A stretch of DNA of 12,844 nucleotides from an uncultured Arenimonas sp. (GCA_946885815.1 CAMPHE010000018.1:1-12844), one strand, 5' to 3'. Positions 1 through 7,620 are shown, numbered from the stretch's first letter. The notes: generated from the letters alone by a model not told the origin. Made by a program: numbers and translations.

Positions 1-972
1 CCCCGCTGGCAGTCACTCTGGCGCGACGCGGTGCGCGATCCACGCGAACTGCTGGCGCTGCTCGACCTCCCCGGACTGGCCGCGCGCTTGCCGACGGGGC
101 CCGGCGCGGCGTTTCCGCTGCGCGTGCCGCGCGGCTTCGTCGCGAAGATGCGCCGGGGCGACCCGCACGACCCGCTCCTGCGACAGGTGCTGCCGCTCGA
201 CGACGAGGACCGGGTCGTCCCGGGCTTCGGCGTCGACGCGGTGGGCGATGCGGCCGCGAGCGGCGGCGGTGGCGTGATCCACAAATACGCCGGCCGCGCG
301 CTGCTGGTCGCGACCGGCAGCTGCGCGGTGCATTGCCGCTACTGCTTCCGCCGGCACTTCCCCTACGAGGAACAGACGGCGGCGGCCGGCCGCTGGGCGG
401 AGGCGCTCGCCTACCTTCGCGCGGACGAATCGATCGCCGAAGTGCTGCTGTCGGGCGGCGACCCGCTGTCGCTGGCCACGCCCAAGCTCGCGGAATTCAC
501 CGACGCCCTCGCGGCGCTGCCGCATGTGCGCCGGTTGCGCCTGCATACCCGGTTGCCGATCGTCCTGCCCGAACGGGTCGACGCGGGTCTGCTCGACTGG
601 CTCGCGCGGCTGCCGCAACAGGTGGTGGTCGTGGTCCACGCCAACCATCCGGCGGAGGTCGACGCGCCCGTCGCCGAAGCGCTCGCCGCGCTGCGCGCCG
701 CCGGCGCGACGCTGCTGAACCAGGCGGTGCTGCTGCGCGGCGTCAACGACGACGCCGGCGTGCTCGCGGAGCTGTCGGAGCGGCTGTTCGCGGCGGGCGT
801 GCTGCCCTATTACCTGCACCAGCTCGACCGCGTCGCCGGCACCGCGCATTTCGAAGTCCCGGATGGCCGCGCGCGGGAACTGCACGACGGCCTCGCCGCC
901 CGCCTGCCGGGCTATCTGGTGCCGCGGCTGGTGCGCGAGGTGCCCGGGGACCCCGCGAAGCGCCCGCTGTAG
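1..972 (+). CDS. epmB: EF-P beta-lysylation protein EpmB (lysine 2,3-aminomutase), 5'-truncated
   Basis: The enzyme is a cytoplasmic radical-SAM, PLP-dependent aminomutase. It converts (S)-alpha-lysine to (R)-beta-lysine, which EpmA attaches to the conserved lysine of elongation factor P, helping ribosomes through polyproline stretches. The frame is open from base 1 to TAG at 970-972. The GTG at 31 lies inside conserved sequence (WQSLWRDAVRDPRELL reads through it), so the true start is upstream of the window. Counting from codon 1, the radical-SAM triad CxxxCxxC is at residues 108, 112 and 115 (CAVHCRYC), followed by FRRHFPY. Further family motifs are PLLRQVLP, LLSGGDPL, HTRLP, TLLNQAVLLRGVND and LPYYLHQLD. 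The roughly 320 residues seen match the short EpmB subfamily rather than the longer KamA. The conclusion from family resemblance is firm. fimX follows 74 bases downstream on the same strand, behind its own candidate promoter. Whether efp lies upstream cannot be seen. Confidence 0.94.
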   Translation, partial: PRWQSLWRDAVRDPRELLALLDLPGLAARLPTGPGAAFPLRVPRGFVAKMRRGDPHDPLLRQVLPLDDEDRVVPGFGVDAVGDAAASGGGGVIHKYAGRALLVATGSCAVHCRYCFRRHFPYEEQTAAAGRWAEALAYLRADESIAEVLLSGGDPLSLATPKLAEFTDALAALPHVRRLRLHTRLPIVLPERVDAGLLDWLARLPQQVVVVVHANHPAEVDAPVAEALAALRAAGATLLNQAVLLRGVNDDAGVLAELSERLFAAGVLPYYLHQLDRVAGTAHFEVPDGRARELHDGLAARLPGYLVPRLVREVPGDPAKRPL

Positions 973-990
973 TGCCGCGCAGAGGGATTC

Positions 991-999
991 TGGTATCTT
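991..999 (+). promoter_or_regulatory. Candidate extended -10 promoter element for fimX
   Basis: The sequence TGGTATCTT has the TGn extension followed by TATCTT, which matches 4 of 6 positions of the sigma-70 -10 box. It sits in the short epmB-fimX gap, about 48 bases ahead of the fimX ATG. No convincing -35 box is present at the expected distance, which is acceptable for an extended -10 promoter. This is an inference from sequence only, and cotranscription with epmB remains possible. Confidence 0.35.
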
Positions 1000-1046
1000 C
1001 ACGGTCCCCCGATGCAAGCCATTGATGCGTAAAGGAGCAAACCTGG

Positions 1047-3122
1047 ATGGCACAGCAGGACGCCGTGATCCGACTGCTCCTGGTGGAAGACCGGCTCGAG
1101 GACGCCGAGCAGCTCATCAGCCATCTGCGAAACGGAGGCATGGCGGTGCGTCCGCACCGGCCCGAAAGCGAGGATGACCTCGCCAGCATCCTCGGCTCGC
1201 AGAGCATCGACCTGGTACTCGCCGCGTTCGACGCGAAATACATCCCGATCGCCCATGTCGTCGAGCGCGTGATCGCGACCGGCAAGGACATTCCCGTGGT
1301 GGTCGCGAGCACCGTGCTCGACGAGAAGATCGCGCTGAGCGCGCTCTCGCTCGGCATCCGCGACATCGCGCTGAGGCAGAAGCCCGAGCACGTGCAGGCC
1401 GTGGTCCGCGCCGAGTTCGGCGGGCTGCAGGCGCGTCGCGGACTGCGCCACCTCGAGGCCGCGCTGCGCGAAACCGAACGGCGCTGCGACTCGCTGATCG
1501 CCTCCTCGCGCGACCCGATCGCGTACGTGCACGAGGGCATGCACATCCGCGCGAACGACGCCTATCTGGAGATGTTCGGGTTCGAGTCGTTCGAGGACAT
1601 CGAGGGCGTGTCGGTGCTCGACCTGATCTCGCCCGACAATTCCGATTCGTTCAAGCAGCTGCTCAAGCGCCTCGGCAAGGGCGAAGCACCGCCGAAGCAG
1701 CTGGAACTGCAGGCGCAGCGCGCCGACGGCAGCAGTTTCGACGCGGTGATGGAATTCGCGCAGGCCACCTACGAGGGCGAGGCCTGCCTGCAGATCGTCT
1801 TCCGCCAGCAGGCGGTCGACCCGGACATGGTCAAGGAGCTGGATACGCTGCGGCAGCGCGACGCGCTGACCGGCATGTACAACCGCCAGCATTTCATGAC
1901 CGAGGTCGAGGCCGCCGTCGCGCGCGCCGCCGAAGGCCAGGGACAGCAGGCGTTCCTGCTGCTGGAACCCGACCATTACGAGAACCTGCTCGCCGAGATC
2001 GGCCTGGCCCATGCCGACGAACTGGTGAAGGGCATCGCCGAGCGCATCACCTCGGCGCTCGACCCCGACACGCTGGCGGCGCGGATGAGCGACCACAGCT
2101 TCGCGGTGCTGTGCATGGCGCACGACCACAAGCGCAGCCAGGCGCAGGCCGAGCGGATCCGCGACGCGTTCCATGGCCACATCCTCGAGATCGGCGAGCG
2201 GTCGGTGAACCTGGGCGTCAGCGTCGGCGGAGTGCAGATCGGCGAGAAGATCGCCAGCGTCTCGCAGGTCACGGGCAAGGCCAGCCAGTGCCTGGCGTCC
2301 AGCGCCGGCATGGGCGGCAACCGCATCGAGATCTTCGACCCGGCGGCGCGCGACCGCGCCGAGGAAGAGCGCATCCAGGCGTGGGTGCAGCGCATCCGCG
2401 AGGCGCTCGACGGCGACCAGTTCGTGCTGCACTACCAGCCGATCATCAGCCTCACCGGCGCCGAGGAAGAGAACTACGACGTCTACCTGCGGATGAAGGG
2501 CCCCGGCGGCGAAATCATCCCGCCGATGACCTATCTCGCGATCGCCGAGGAACACGGCCTGCTCGACGACATCGACCGCTGGGTGATCGCGCGCGCAGTG
2601 AAGGAAATCGCCGAGCGGCAGAAGGCGGGCCGGCACACCAACCTCTTCGTGAAGATCACCCCGGCCTCGCTGGTCGAAGGCGGCCTCGAGAACCACATCG
2701 CCGAGCAGGTGAAGGCCAGCGGCATCCCCGGCGAGCGACTGGTGCTGCAGATCCCCGAGTCGAAAGTGTTCACGCACCTGCGCGCGGTGCAGTCGTTCCA
2801 GCAGGCGGTCGCGAAGATCGGCTGCCGCGTCGCGCTCGAACAGTTCGGCACCGGGCTGAACTCGTTCCAGATGCTCACGCATTTCGACCCGTCGATCCTG
2901 AAGATCGACCGCAGCTTCATCCAGGACGTCGCGAAGAACGCCGAAGTGCAGAAGCAGGTGCGCGAGATCGTCGAAAAGGCGCACGCGGCCGGCAAGCTGA
3001 CCGTCGCCGAATTCGTCAGCGACGCGACCACGATGAGCGCGCTGTTCGCGATGGGCATGGACTTCGTCGAGGGCAACTTCCTCGCCGCCGCCGGCCCGCA
3101 GATGAACTACGACTTCGGGTAG
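1047..3122 (+). CDS. fimX: FimX-like cyclic-di-GMP receptor (REC-PAS-GGDEF-EAL, degenerate)
   Basis: This 691-residue cytoplasmic signalling protein starts at an ATG with AAAGGAG at 1031-1037. Domains in order are a receiver-like domain (about 7-120), PAS (about 140-255), GGDEF (about 262-432) and EAL (about 445-685). Every catalytic signature is altered. The receiver has Ala60 where the phospho-Asp is expected. The GGDEF loop reads SDHSF (348-352). The EAL motif reads DVY followed by LR (478-482). DDFGTG has become EQFGTG (598-603), and AEGV reads AEFV (654-657). The substrate-pocket motifs QPII (464-467) and KIDRSF (619-624) remain. Known FimX proteins of Pseudomonas and Xanthomonas show this pattern: the EAL domain binds c-di-GMP without cleaving it, and FimX acts with a PilZ protein and the PilB ATPase to promote type IV pilus assembly. 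By inference this protein is a receptor, not an enzyme. No pil genes lie nearby. Its stop codon falls in the first copy of a REP-like repeat. Confidence 0.88.
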   Translation: MAQQDAVIRLLLVEDRLEDAEQLISHLRNGGMAVRPHRPESEDDLASILGSQSIDLVLAAFDAKYIPIAHVVERVIATGKDIPVVVASTVLDEKIALSALSLGIRDIALRQKPEHVQAVVRAEFGGLQARRGLRHLEAALRETERRCDSLIASSRDPIAYVHEGMHIRANDAYLEMFGFESFEDIEGVSVLDLISPDNSDSFKQLLKRLGKGEAPPKQLELQAQRADGSSFDAVMEFAQATYEGEACLQIVFRQQAVDPDMVKELDTLRQRDALTGMYNRQHFMTEVEAAVARAAEGQGQQAFLLLEPDHYENLLAEIGLAHADELVKGIAERITSALDPDTLAARMSDHSFAVLCMAHDHKRSQAQAERIRDAFHGHILEIGERSVNLGVSVGGVQIGEKIASVSQVTGKASQCLASSAGMGGNRIEIFDPAARDRAEEERIQAWVQRIREALDGDQFVLHYQPIISLTGAEEENYDVYLRMKGPGGEIIPPMTYLAIAEEHGLLDDIDRWVIARAVKEIAERQKAGRHTNLFVKITPASLVEGGLENHIAEQVKASGIPGERLVLQIPESKVFTHLRAVQSFQQAVAKIGCRVALEQFGTGLNSFQMLTHFDPSILKIDRSFIQDVAKNAEVQKQVREIVEKAHAAGKLTVAEFVSDATTMSALFAMGMDFVEGNFLAAAGPQMNYDFG

Positions 3123-3166
3123 GAGCGGCTCGCAGGAGCGGCTCGTAGGAGCGGCTTCAGCCGCGA
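3119..3166. repeat. Cluster of REP-like elements between convergent fimX and htpX
   Basis: The motif AGGAGCGGCT occurs three times: at 3121-3130, 3134-3143 and 3147-3156. The first two copies continue only as far as CG. The third is complete and carries a perfect 6-bp inverted repeat, GCGGCT (3151-3156) and AGCCGC (3159-3164), around a 2-base centre. The whole resembles the GTAGGAGCGGCTTCAGCCGCGA class of repetitive extragenic palindromes that I recall as common in Xanthomonadaceae. The fimX stop (TAG, 3120-3122) lies in the first copy. The htpX stop (TCA on this strand, 3157-3159) lies at the centre of the complete palindrome, whose right arm encodes the last HtpX residues. The hairpin could help end transcription from both sides, but it has no T-tract. 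No transposase is nearby. Confidence 0.8.
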
Positions 3167-4065
3167 ACGACGGCCGAGGTGTTGTCGACGGGGGCGTTCT
3201 GCAGCGCGGCGATGCGTTCCTCGAGCGGCGGGTGGCTCATGAACAGCCGCTTCAGCCCGCGGCCGACATGGCCCGAGATCCCGAACGCCCGCACCTCCGT
3301 CGGCAACGTGGTCGCGCCATACGTCTGCGACAGCCGCTGCAGCGCGGCGATCATCTTCGGGCGCCCGGCGAGCTGCGCGCCACCGCGGTCGGCGCGGAAT
3401 TCGCGCCAGCGGCTGAACCACATCGCGATCATCGACGCGAACAGCCCGAAGACGACGTCCAGCGCCAGCACGATGATGAAGTAGAACGGCCCGGTGCCGC
3501 CGTCGCGGTTGCCGCTGAGCCACGCGTCGACGAGACGGCCGACGATGCGCGCCAGGAAGATCACGAACGTGTTCAGCACGCCCTGGATGAGCGCCATGGT
3601 CACCATGTCGCCGTTGGCGACGTGGCTGACTTCGTGGCCCAGCACGGCCTCGGCCTCGTCGCGACTCATCGCCCGCAGCAATCCGGTCGAGACCGCCACC
3701 AGCGAGTTGTTGCGGCTCGGGCCGGTGGCGAACGCGTTGATCTCCGGCGCGTCGAAGATGCCGACTTCCGGCATCTTGATGCCCGCCGCCTCCGCCTGCC
3801 GGCGGACGGTGGCGACCAGCCATGCCTCGCCCTCGCCACGCGGCTCGGTGATGATCCGCAGCGCCATGCCGCGCTTGGCGACCCACTTTGAAATCGCCAG
3901 CGAAATGAACGCACCGCCGAAGCCGAACACCGCGGCGAACACCAGCAGCGTGCCGGTATCGCCGAGCGTGACCCCGAACACGCGCTGCAGCACCGTGAGC
4001 ACGACGCCCAGCAGCACCATCACCGCGAGGTTGGTGGCGAGAAACAGCGCGATACGCTTGAACAT
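3157..4065 (-). CDS. htpX: Membrane zinc metalloprotease HtpX (M48B)
   Basis: HtpX is an inner-membrane zinc endopeptidase that takes part in quality control of misfolded membrane proteins, overlapping with FtsH. I place the start at the ATG complementary to 4063-4065, giving [15 protein letters not shown], the usual HtpX N-terminus, with AAGGA about 8 bases upstream. A longer frame to 4119 adds 18 unlike residues and is not preferred. The product is 302 residues, near the usual length of about 290. Two hydrophobic segments lie at about 5-28 and 37-57, with two more at about 155-178 and 193-217. The zinc motif HEVSH is at 144-148, and EFRAD places the third ligand at Glu222. SHPP at 277-280 is also typical. 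It converges with fimX and is divergent from gluQ. The last residues (VRG) and the stop codon are encoded inside a REP-like repeat, so the extreme C-terminus may differ from that of relatives. Confidence 0.95.
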   Translation of the reverse strand: MFKRIALFLATNLAVMVLLGVVLTVLQRVFGVTLGDTGTLLVFAAVFGFGGAFISLAISKWVAKRGMALRIITEPRGEGEAWLVATVRRQAEAAGIKMPEVGIFDAPEINAFATGPSRNNSLVAVSTGLLRAMSRDEAEAVLGHEVSHVANGDMVTMALIQGVLNTFVIFLARIVGRLVDAWLSGNRDGGTGPFYFIIVLALDVVFGLFASMIAMWFSRWREFRADRGGAQLAGRPKMIAALQRLSQTYGATTLPTEVRAFGISGHVGRGLKRLFMSHPPLEERIAALQNAPVDNTSAVVRG

Positions 4066-4105
4066 GGAAATCCTTCGGGACGGCGCGATGCCATCGTCTC
4101 CGTGC

Positions 4106-4132
4106 AATGTACCCGGCACCGGTTAAATTCAA
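4106..4132 (-). promoter_or_regulatory. Candidate htpX promoter with a heat-shock-like -35 box
   Basis: Read on the minus strand, TTGAAT (4127-4132) is followed after 15 bases by TACATT (4106-4111). Each matches the sigma-70 consensus at 4 of 6 positions, about 40 to 65 bases ahead of the htpX ATG. With the preceding C the upstream box reads CTTGAA, which equals the sigma-32 -35 core. The expected CCCCAT-type -10 is not well matched, since the sequence there is CCGGGTACATT. HtpX is heat-shock or envelope-stress controlled in several proteobacteria. Regulation here is inference. Confidence 0.35.
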
Positions 4133-4138
4133 GTCGAC

Positions 4139-5023
4139 ATGGACACTCCCCACCGCGGCCGTTTCGCGCCCTCGCCGACCGGACCGCTGCATTTCGGCTC
4201 GCTGGTCGCCGCCGTGGGCAGCTGGATGATGGCGCGCCGCGGCGGCGGCGAATGGCTGGTACGCATGGAGGACGTGGACCGTCCGCGCGAAGTGCCGGGC
4301 GCCGCCGGGGCGCAGCTGGCCAGCCTGCGGGCGTTCGGCCTGGACGCCGACGGGCCGGTGGTGCGCCAGAGCGACCGCGGCGCGCTCTACGACGCGGCGC
4401 TGCGACGGCTGCTCGCGAGCGGCGACGCGTTCGAATGCCGCTGCAGTCGCGCCGACCTGCAGGCGACCGGCGGCATCCACCGCCGCTGCGTGCCGTCCGC
4501 CGCCCGGCGGCCGGCCGCGGTGCGGCTCCGGATGCCGGAGGCGGACCTCGGCTTCGAAGACGCGATCCAGGGATCCTTCGCGCAGTCGCTGGCGCGGGAC
4601 GTCGGCGATGTCGTGCTGCGCCGTGCCGACGGGCTGTGGGCGTACCAGCTCGCGGTGGTCGTCGACGATGCCGACCAGCGCATCGACGAGGTGGTCCGCG
4701 GGGCCGACCTGCTCGATTCGACGCCGCGACAGATCCATCTGCAGCGTCGCCTCGGCCTGCCGACGCCGCGCTATGCGCACCTGCCGCTGGCGCTGGACGC
4801 GACCGGCGCCAAGCTCTCGAAATCGCTGCGATCGCTGCCGGTCGACGACGACGACCCGCTGCCCGCCTTGCGCGCCGCGTGGGCGTTCCTCGGGCAGCCG
4901 GCGTCGGCCGTCCCCGCCCTCCCGCCGGCGCGCGCGTTGCGGGTGGCGCTGGACGCGTTCGACCCGGCCCGCATTCCACGGCGTCGCGCGGCCGCCGCCA
5001 CGGCGGCCGACGACGGCGAGTGA
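4139..5023 (+). CDS. gluQ: Glutamyl-queuosine tRNA(Asp) synthetase (GluQRS)
   Basis: The enzyme is a truncated paralogue of glutamyl-tRNA synthetase lacking the anticodon-binding domain. It activates glutamate and esterifies it onto the queuosine base at position 34 of tRNA(Asp). The 294-residue length fits the family. The N-terminus carries RFAPSPTGPLHFGS (8-21), with HFGS as the HIGH motif, and RMEDVDRPR at 42-50. The KMSKS counterpart is AKLSKS at 224-229. Cys100, Cys102 and Cys117 suit the zinc-binding site. The start at 4139 is set by this conserved N-terminus. There is no clear Shine-Dalgarno sequence, and an AT-rich TTAAAT at 4123-4128 lies so close that the transcript may have a very short leader; that part is inference. 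The gene is divergent from htpX and 88 bases before phaR. In many gammaproteobacteria gluQ follows dksA; here it does not. Confidence 0.94.
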   Translation: MDTPHRGRFAPSPTGPLHFGSLVAAVGSWMMARRGGGEWLVRMEDVDRPREVPGAAGAQLASLRAFGLDADGPVVRQSDRGALYDAALRRLLASGDAFECRCSRADLQATGGIHRRCVPSAARRPAAVRLRMPEADLGFEDAIQGSFAQSLARDVGDVVLRRADGLWAYQLAVVVDDADQRIDEVVRGADLLDSTPRQIHLQRRLGLPTPRYAHLPLALDATGAKLSKSLRSLPVDDDDPLPALRAAWAFLGQPASAVPALPPARALRVALDAFDPARIPRRRAAAATAADDGE

Positions 5024-5025
5024 TG

Positions 5026-5048
5026 CCGGCGCGCCGCGCGCGCGCCGG
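5026..5048. repeat. GC-only inverted repeat after gluQ
   Basis: The arms CCGGCGCGC (5026-5034) and GCGCGCCGG (5040-5048) form a perfect 9-bp stem around a 5-base loop, starting two bases after the gluQ stop codon. No T-run follows, so it is not a standard intrinsic terminator. It could pause transcription or shield the 3' end. In such GC-rich sequence a chance origin is quite possible. The rest of the gluQ-phaR gap (to 5111) shows nothing I can name. Confidence 0.4.
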
Positions 5049-5111
5049 TTGCGCGCCGGCCGGCCCGGGAGGATGCTGCGAATCCCTTCCGCGCCCGCTC
5101 CGGTTCTCCCC

Positions 5112-5609
5112 ATGACGCCCCTGCGCATCATCAAGAAGTATCCGAACCGGCGGCTCTACGACACCGAGATCTCCAGCTACATCACGCTCGAGGATGTCCG
5201 CCAGCTGATCGTCGAGCGCGAACTGTTCGTCGTCCGCGACGCGCGCACCGGCGCCGACCTGACCCGCCAGGTGCTGATGCAGATCATCGCCGAGCACGAG
5301 GAACACGGGCAGCCGATCTTCAGCACCGAGCTTTTGACCCAGGTGATCCGTTTCCGCGGCGATTCCCTGCAGGGCGCGATGTCGAGCTTCCTCGAACGCA
5401 GCCTGCAGTTCTTCCTCGAACAGCAGCAGACGCTGCGCGGACAGCTCGGCCACCTCGTGCAGCCGGCGGCCGCCTGGTCGCTGCTCAACTCGCTCGCCGA
5501 GCGCAACATGGACATGTGGAAGTCGCTGTCGCAGGGGCTGGGCGTGAGCACGACGACCCCGCCGCCCGCGGCGACCCGCGCCCGCGCGGTGCGCGCAAGA
5601 AAGCGCTGA
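5112..5609 (+). CDS. phaR: PhaR-type polyhydroxyalkanoate synthesis regulator
   Basis: This 165-residue protein belongs to the PhaR family of DNA-binding repressors. Known members bind both phasin gene promoters and polyhydroxybutyrate, and release DNA when polymer accumulates. The hallmark N-terminal sequence RIIKKYPNRRLYDT occupies 5-18, within the PHB_acc_N domain (about 4-62). Accessory-domain sequence follows (about 65-110: PIFSTELL, VIRFRG, and glutamine-rich FFLEQQQ). The tail from about 148 is rich in Thr, Pro, Arg and Lys (ARAVRARKR end) and probably disordered. I chose ATG 5112 because the family motif begins within a few residues. An in-frame ATG at 5073 directly abuts GGGAGG, too close to act as a ribosome site, and would add 13 unlike residues. 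No pha synthase, depolymerase or phasin gene is in the window. The gene converges with the next one, 13 bases apart, with no visible terminator. Confidence 0.92.
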   Translation: MTPLRIIKKYPNRRLYDTEISSYITLEDVRQLIVERELFVVRDARTGADLTRQVLMQIIAEHEEHGQPIFSTELLTQVIRFRGDSLQGAMSSFLERSLQFFLEQQQTLRGQLGHLVQPAAAWSLLNSLAERNMDMWKSLSQGLGVSTTTPPPAATRARAVRARKR

Positions 5610-5622
5610 ATCCGTTCCCGGC

Positions 5623-7530
5623 TCAGAGGTCGCGGACGACGCGGAACCCGAGTCGCGCGTGCGTCGTTTCGACCGGCGACGGCTGACGGTACGCCGAGCG
5701 CGCGCGATCGAGCGTGCTGGCCCAGGACGCGCCGCGCACCACGCGGTCGCCGCACCCCGGATTGATCCACGCGCTGCCGTCGACCGGTGCGCGCAGATAG
5801 CTGTCGTGCCAGCAGTCGAGTACCCACTCCGACACGTTGCCGACGAGGTCGAACGTGCCGAACGCTTCCGCCGGATAGCTGCGCGCCGGGGCGGGACCCC
5901 AGTGGCCGTCGTCGTAACCTTCGATCGCGTTCGACCAGCGACGTCCCGACCGCGAGCGGTCGCCGTCGCCGGTGAGGTTGCCGACCACGCGCGGCGGCGC
6001 GCCGCTGCCCCACGGGTAGGCGTCGGCCCGTCCACCGCGCAGCGCGTATTCGAACTCCGCCTCGCTCGGCAGGCGGTAGCGTTCGCCGGTCTGCGCCGAC
6101 AGCCAGGCGGCATACGCCTCGGCGTCCTCGAACGCGACGTGCAGCACCGGCCCTTCGGGCGCCGCCCTGGCGCCGGCGTGATCGTGCCGCCAGTCGACGC
6201 CGCTGCGCTCGGCCATCGTGCCGGCGCGCTCGTCGTAGATCGTCGAACGCCCGCGTCGCGTGGCGACGCCGCGATGACCGGTGGCTTCGACGAAGCGGGC
6301 GTACTCCCCCACGGTGGTCTCCGTGCGCGCGATCGCGACGCCGCGGGCGAACGTGACCGCGTGCGCGGGGCCCTCGCTGTCCTGCCGGTCTGGTTCGTCC
6401 TCGGGCGATCCCATCGCGTAGCGGCCGTGCGCCAGCACGATCATTTCCGGGCCCTCGCCGCCGCTTTCGAGCGGGTCGCGGAAGACCTGCCCGGGGCGGA
6501 ACCGCCCGTAGTGGCGCGCCAGCTCGATGCGCTGCGACAGATCATCCAGCCCCTGTGCCTGCACCGAGACACGTTCGGCCTCCTCCAGCCGGCGCGCGGC
6601 CAGTTCCAGGTCGAGCGCGTCGACCGCCGCATGGCCCTGCGCGACCAGCACCTCGGTGCGCGCGCGCCGCAGTTCGACGAGACGCGCCGCCATGTCCTGC
6701 AGTGCCGGCGACTGCGCGTCGATCCGGGCGGCTTCGGCCTGCCGATGCTCGGCGTCGTCGTATTCGCCCGCCTGCGCCGCGGCCAGCGCCTCGTTCAGAC
6801 GCGCCGAAAGCATCCGCGCGATGCCGTCCAGCGCCGGGACGAAATCGGGCACTTCCTCCAGCGCATCGCGATAGGCGGCCACCGCGCCCTTGCCTTCCGG
6901 GAGCAGGATGCGACCAACGCGCGCGCGTTCGTCACCCGTGCGGACGAGAGCTTCGGCGCGACGCCCGGCGGCGACCCGCTCGCGGTAGGACGCCAGCTCC
7001 GGATGCGTCGGCAGCGCGCGCTCGACGATCCGCTGCGTGCGCTGCGCTTCGCCGACCTTGCCCTGCACCAGCGCGAGGCCGCCGCGGCGCATCAGTTCGT
7101 CGACGATCGCGGCGACACCGGCCATCGCGGCTTCGTTCTCCGGCGCCACGGCGAGCACGGACAGATACTGTTCGAGCGCGCCCGGCTCGGGCGCGACGTC
7201 GGCTTCGCCATCGATCGGCGGCACGGGAGCCGGTGCGGTGTCGTCGATGCGGGGCCCGACCAGCCTGCCCGCCTCGCGCGCGGCCTCGGCAGCGCGAAGC
7301 ACGCCGTCGATGTCGTCGGCGGCGACGGCCGCGAGCGCCGGCGACCATTCGCCCACGTCGGCGACCGGGGTCGTGGCGCCGGTGCCGCTCTCGACCGGCG
7401 CTTCGAGCACCGCCGGGTCGACGGCGGGCGGCGGTTCGCCGGCCGGCGCGGCGGCGGCATCGCGATCGCCGCAGGCGGTCGCGAGCACGGCGACCAGGAG
7501 CACGCCGGGGATTCGCAGGAAAGGGGACAT
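5623..7530 (-). CDS. Probable lipoprotein: TPR-like region plus FGE/SUMF1-fold domain
   Basis: The 635-residue product begins with a signal peptide whose hydrophobic core (GVLLVAVLATA) runs into Cys20, an acceptable though not ideal lipobox, so it is probably a periplasm-facing lipoprotein. A Pro/Ala/Glu-rich linker extends to about residue 115. Then comes an Ala- and Leu-rich helical region resembling TPR repeats (about 118-340). The C-terminal domain (about 360-635) is formylglycine-generating-enzyme/sulfatase-modifying-factor-like: YAMGS (371-375), RLPSEAEFEYALRGG (486-500), PWG, LVGNVSEWV (562-570), RVVRGASW (596-603) and a final RLGFRVVRD. True FGEs carry catalytic cysteines just after this last glycine-rich stretch. 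Here the segment reads ASTLDRARSAY with no cysteine, so copper-dependent formylglycine formation is unlikely. By inference it is a binding or structural member of the fold. No sulfatase gene is nearby. The gene is divergent from rnd. The start lacks a clear Shine-Dalgarno sequence and is set by the signal peptide. Confidence 0.85.
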   Translation of the reverse strand: MSPFLRIPGVLLVAVLATACGDRDAAAAPAGEPPPAVDPAVLEAPVESGTGATTPVADVGEWSPALAAVAADDIDGVLRAAEAAREAGRLVGPRIDDTAPAPVPPIDGEADVAPEPGALEQYLSVLAVAPENEAAMAGVAAIVDELMRRGGLALVQGKVGEAQRTQRIVERALPTHPELASYRERVAAGRRAEALVRTGDERARVGRILLPEGKGAVAAYRDALEEVPDFVPALDGIARMLSARLNEALAAAQAGEYDDAEHRQAEAARIDAQSPALQDMAARLVELRRARTEVLVAQGHAAVDALDLELAARRLEEAERVSVQAQGLDDLSQRIELARHYGRFRPGQVFRDPLESGGEGPEMIVLAHGRYAMGSPEDEPDRQDSEGPAHAVTFARGVAIARTETTVGEYARFVEATGHRGVATRRGRSTIYDERAGTMAERSGVDWRHDHAGARAAPEGPVLHVAFEDAEAYAAWLSAQTGERYRLPSEAEFEYALRGGRADAYPWGSGAPPRVVGNLTGDGDRSRSGRRWSNAIEGYDDGHWGPAPARSYPAEAFGTFDLVGNVSEWVLDCWHDSYLRAPVDGSAWINPGCGDRVVRGASWASTLDRARSAYRQPSPVETTHARLGFRVVRDL

Positions 7531-7620
7531 TCGCAGGCGCGGGGCCGGGTGGCGTCGGATCGACCTGGGCTGCCCGAAGTTAGGCTAAGGTGCCGGCTTC
7601 TGGCAACCGCGGCTTCCGTC

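Noticed and set aside
999..2984. A 661-codon minus-strand frame opposite fimX
   Set aside because: The sense strand encodes a complete multi-domain protein with a ribosome site. The antisense product is low-complexity, rich in Arg, His and Asp, and has no recognisable domain.
4066..4119. Earlier htpX start adding 18 residues
   Set aside because: The extension overlaps the candidate promoter and is unlike the family N-terminus. The ATG at 4065 has a ribosome site and gives the usual MxxRIALF start.
5659..7600. Long upstream extension of the rnd frame and other plus-strand frames over the lipoprotein gene
   Set aside because: The minus strand there has a signal peptide and clear FGE-fold motifs. 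RNase D homology begins only at 7621.
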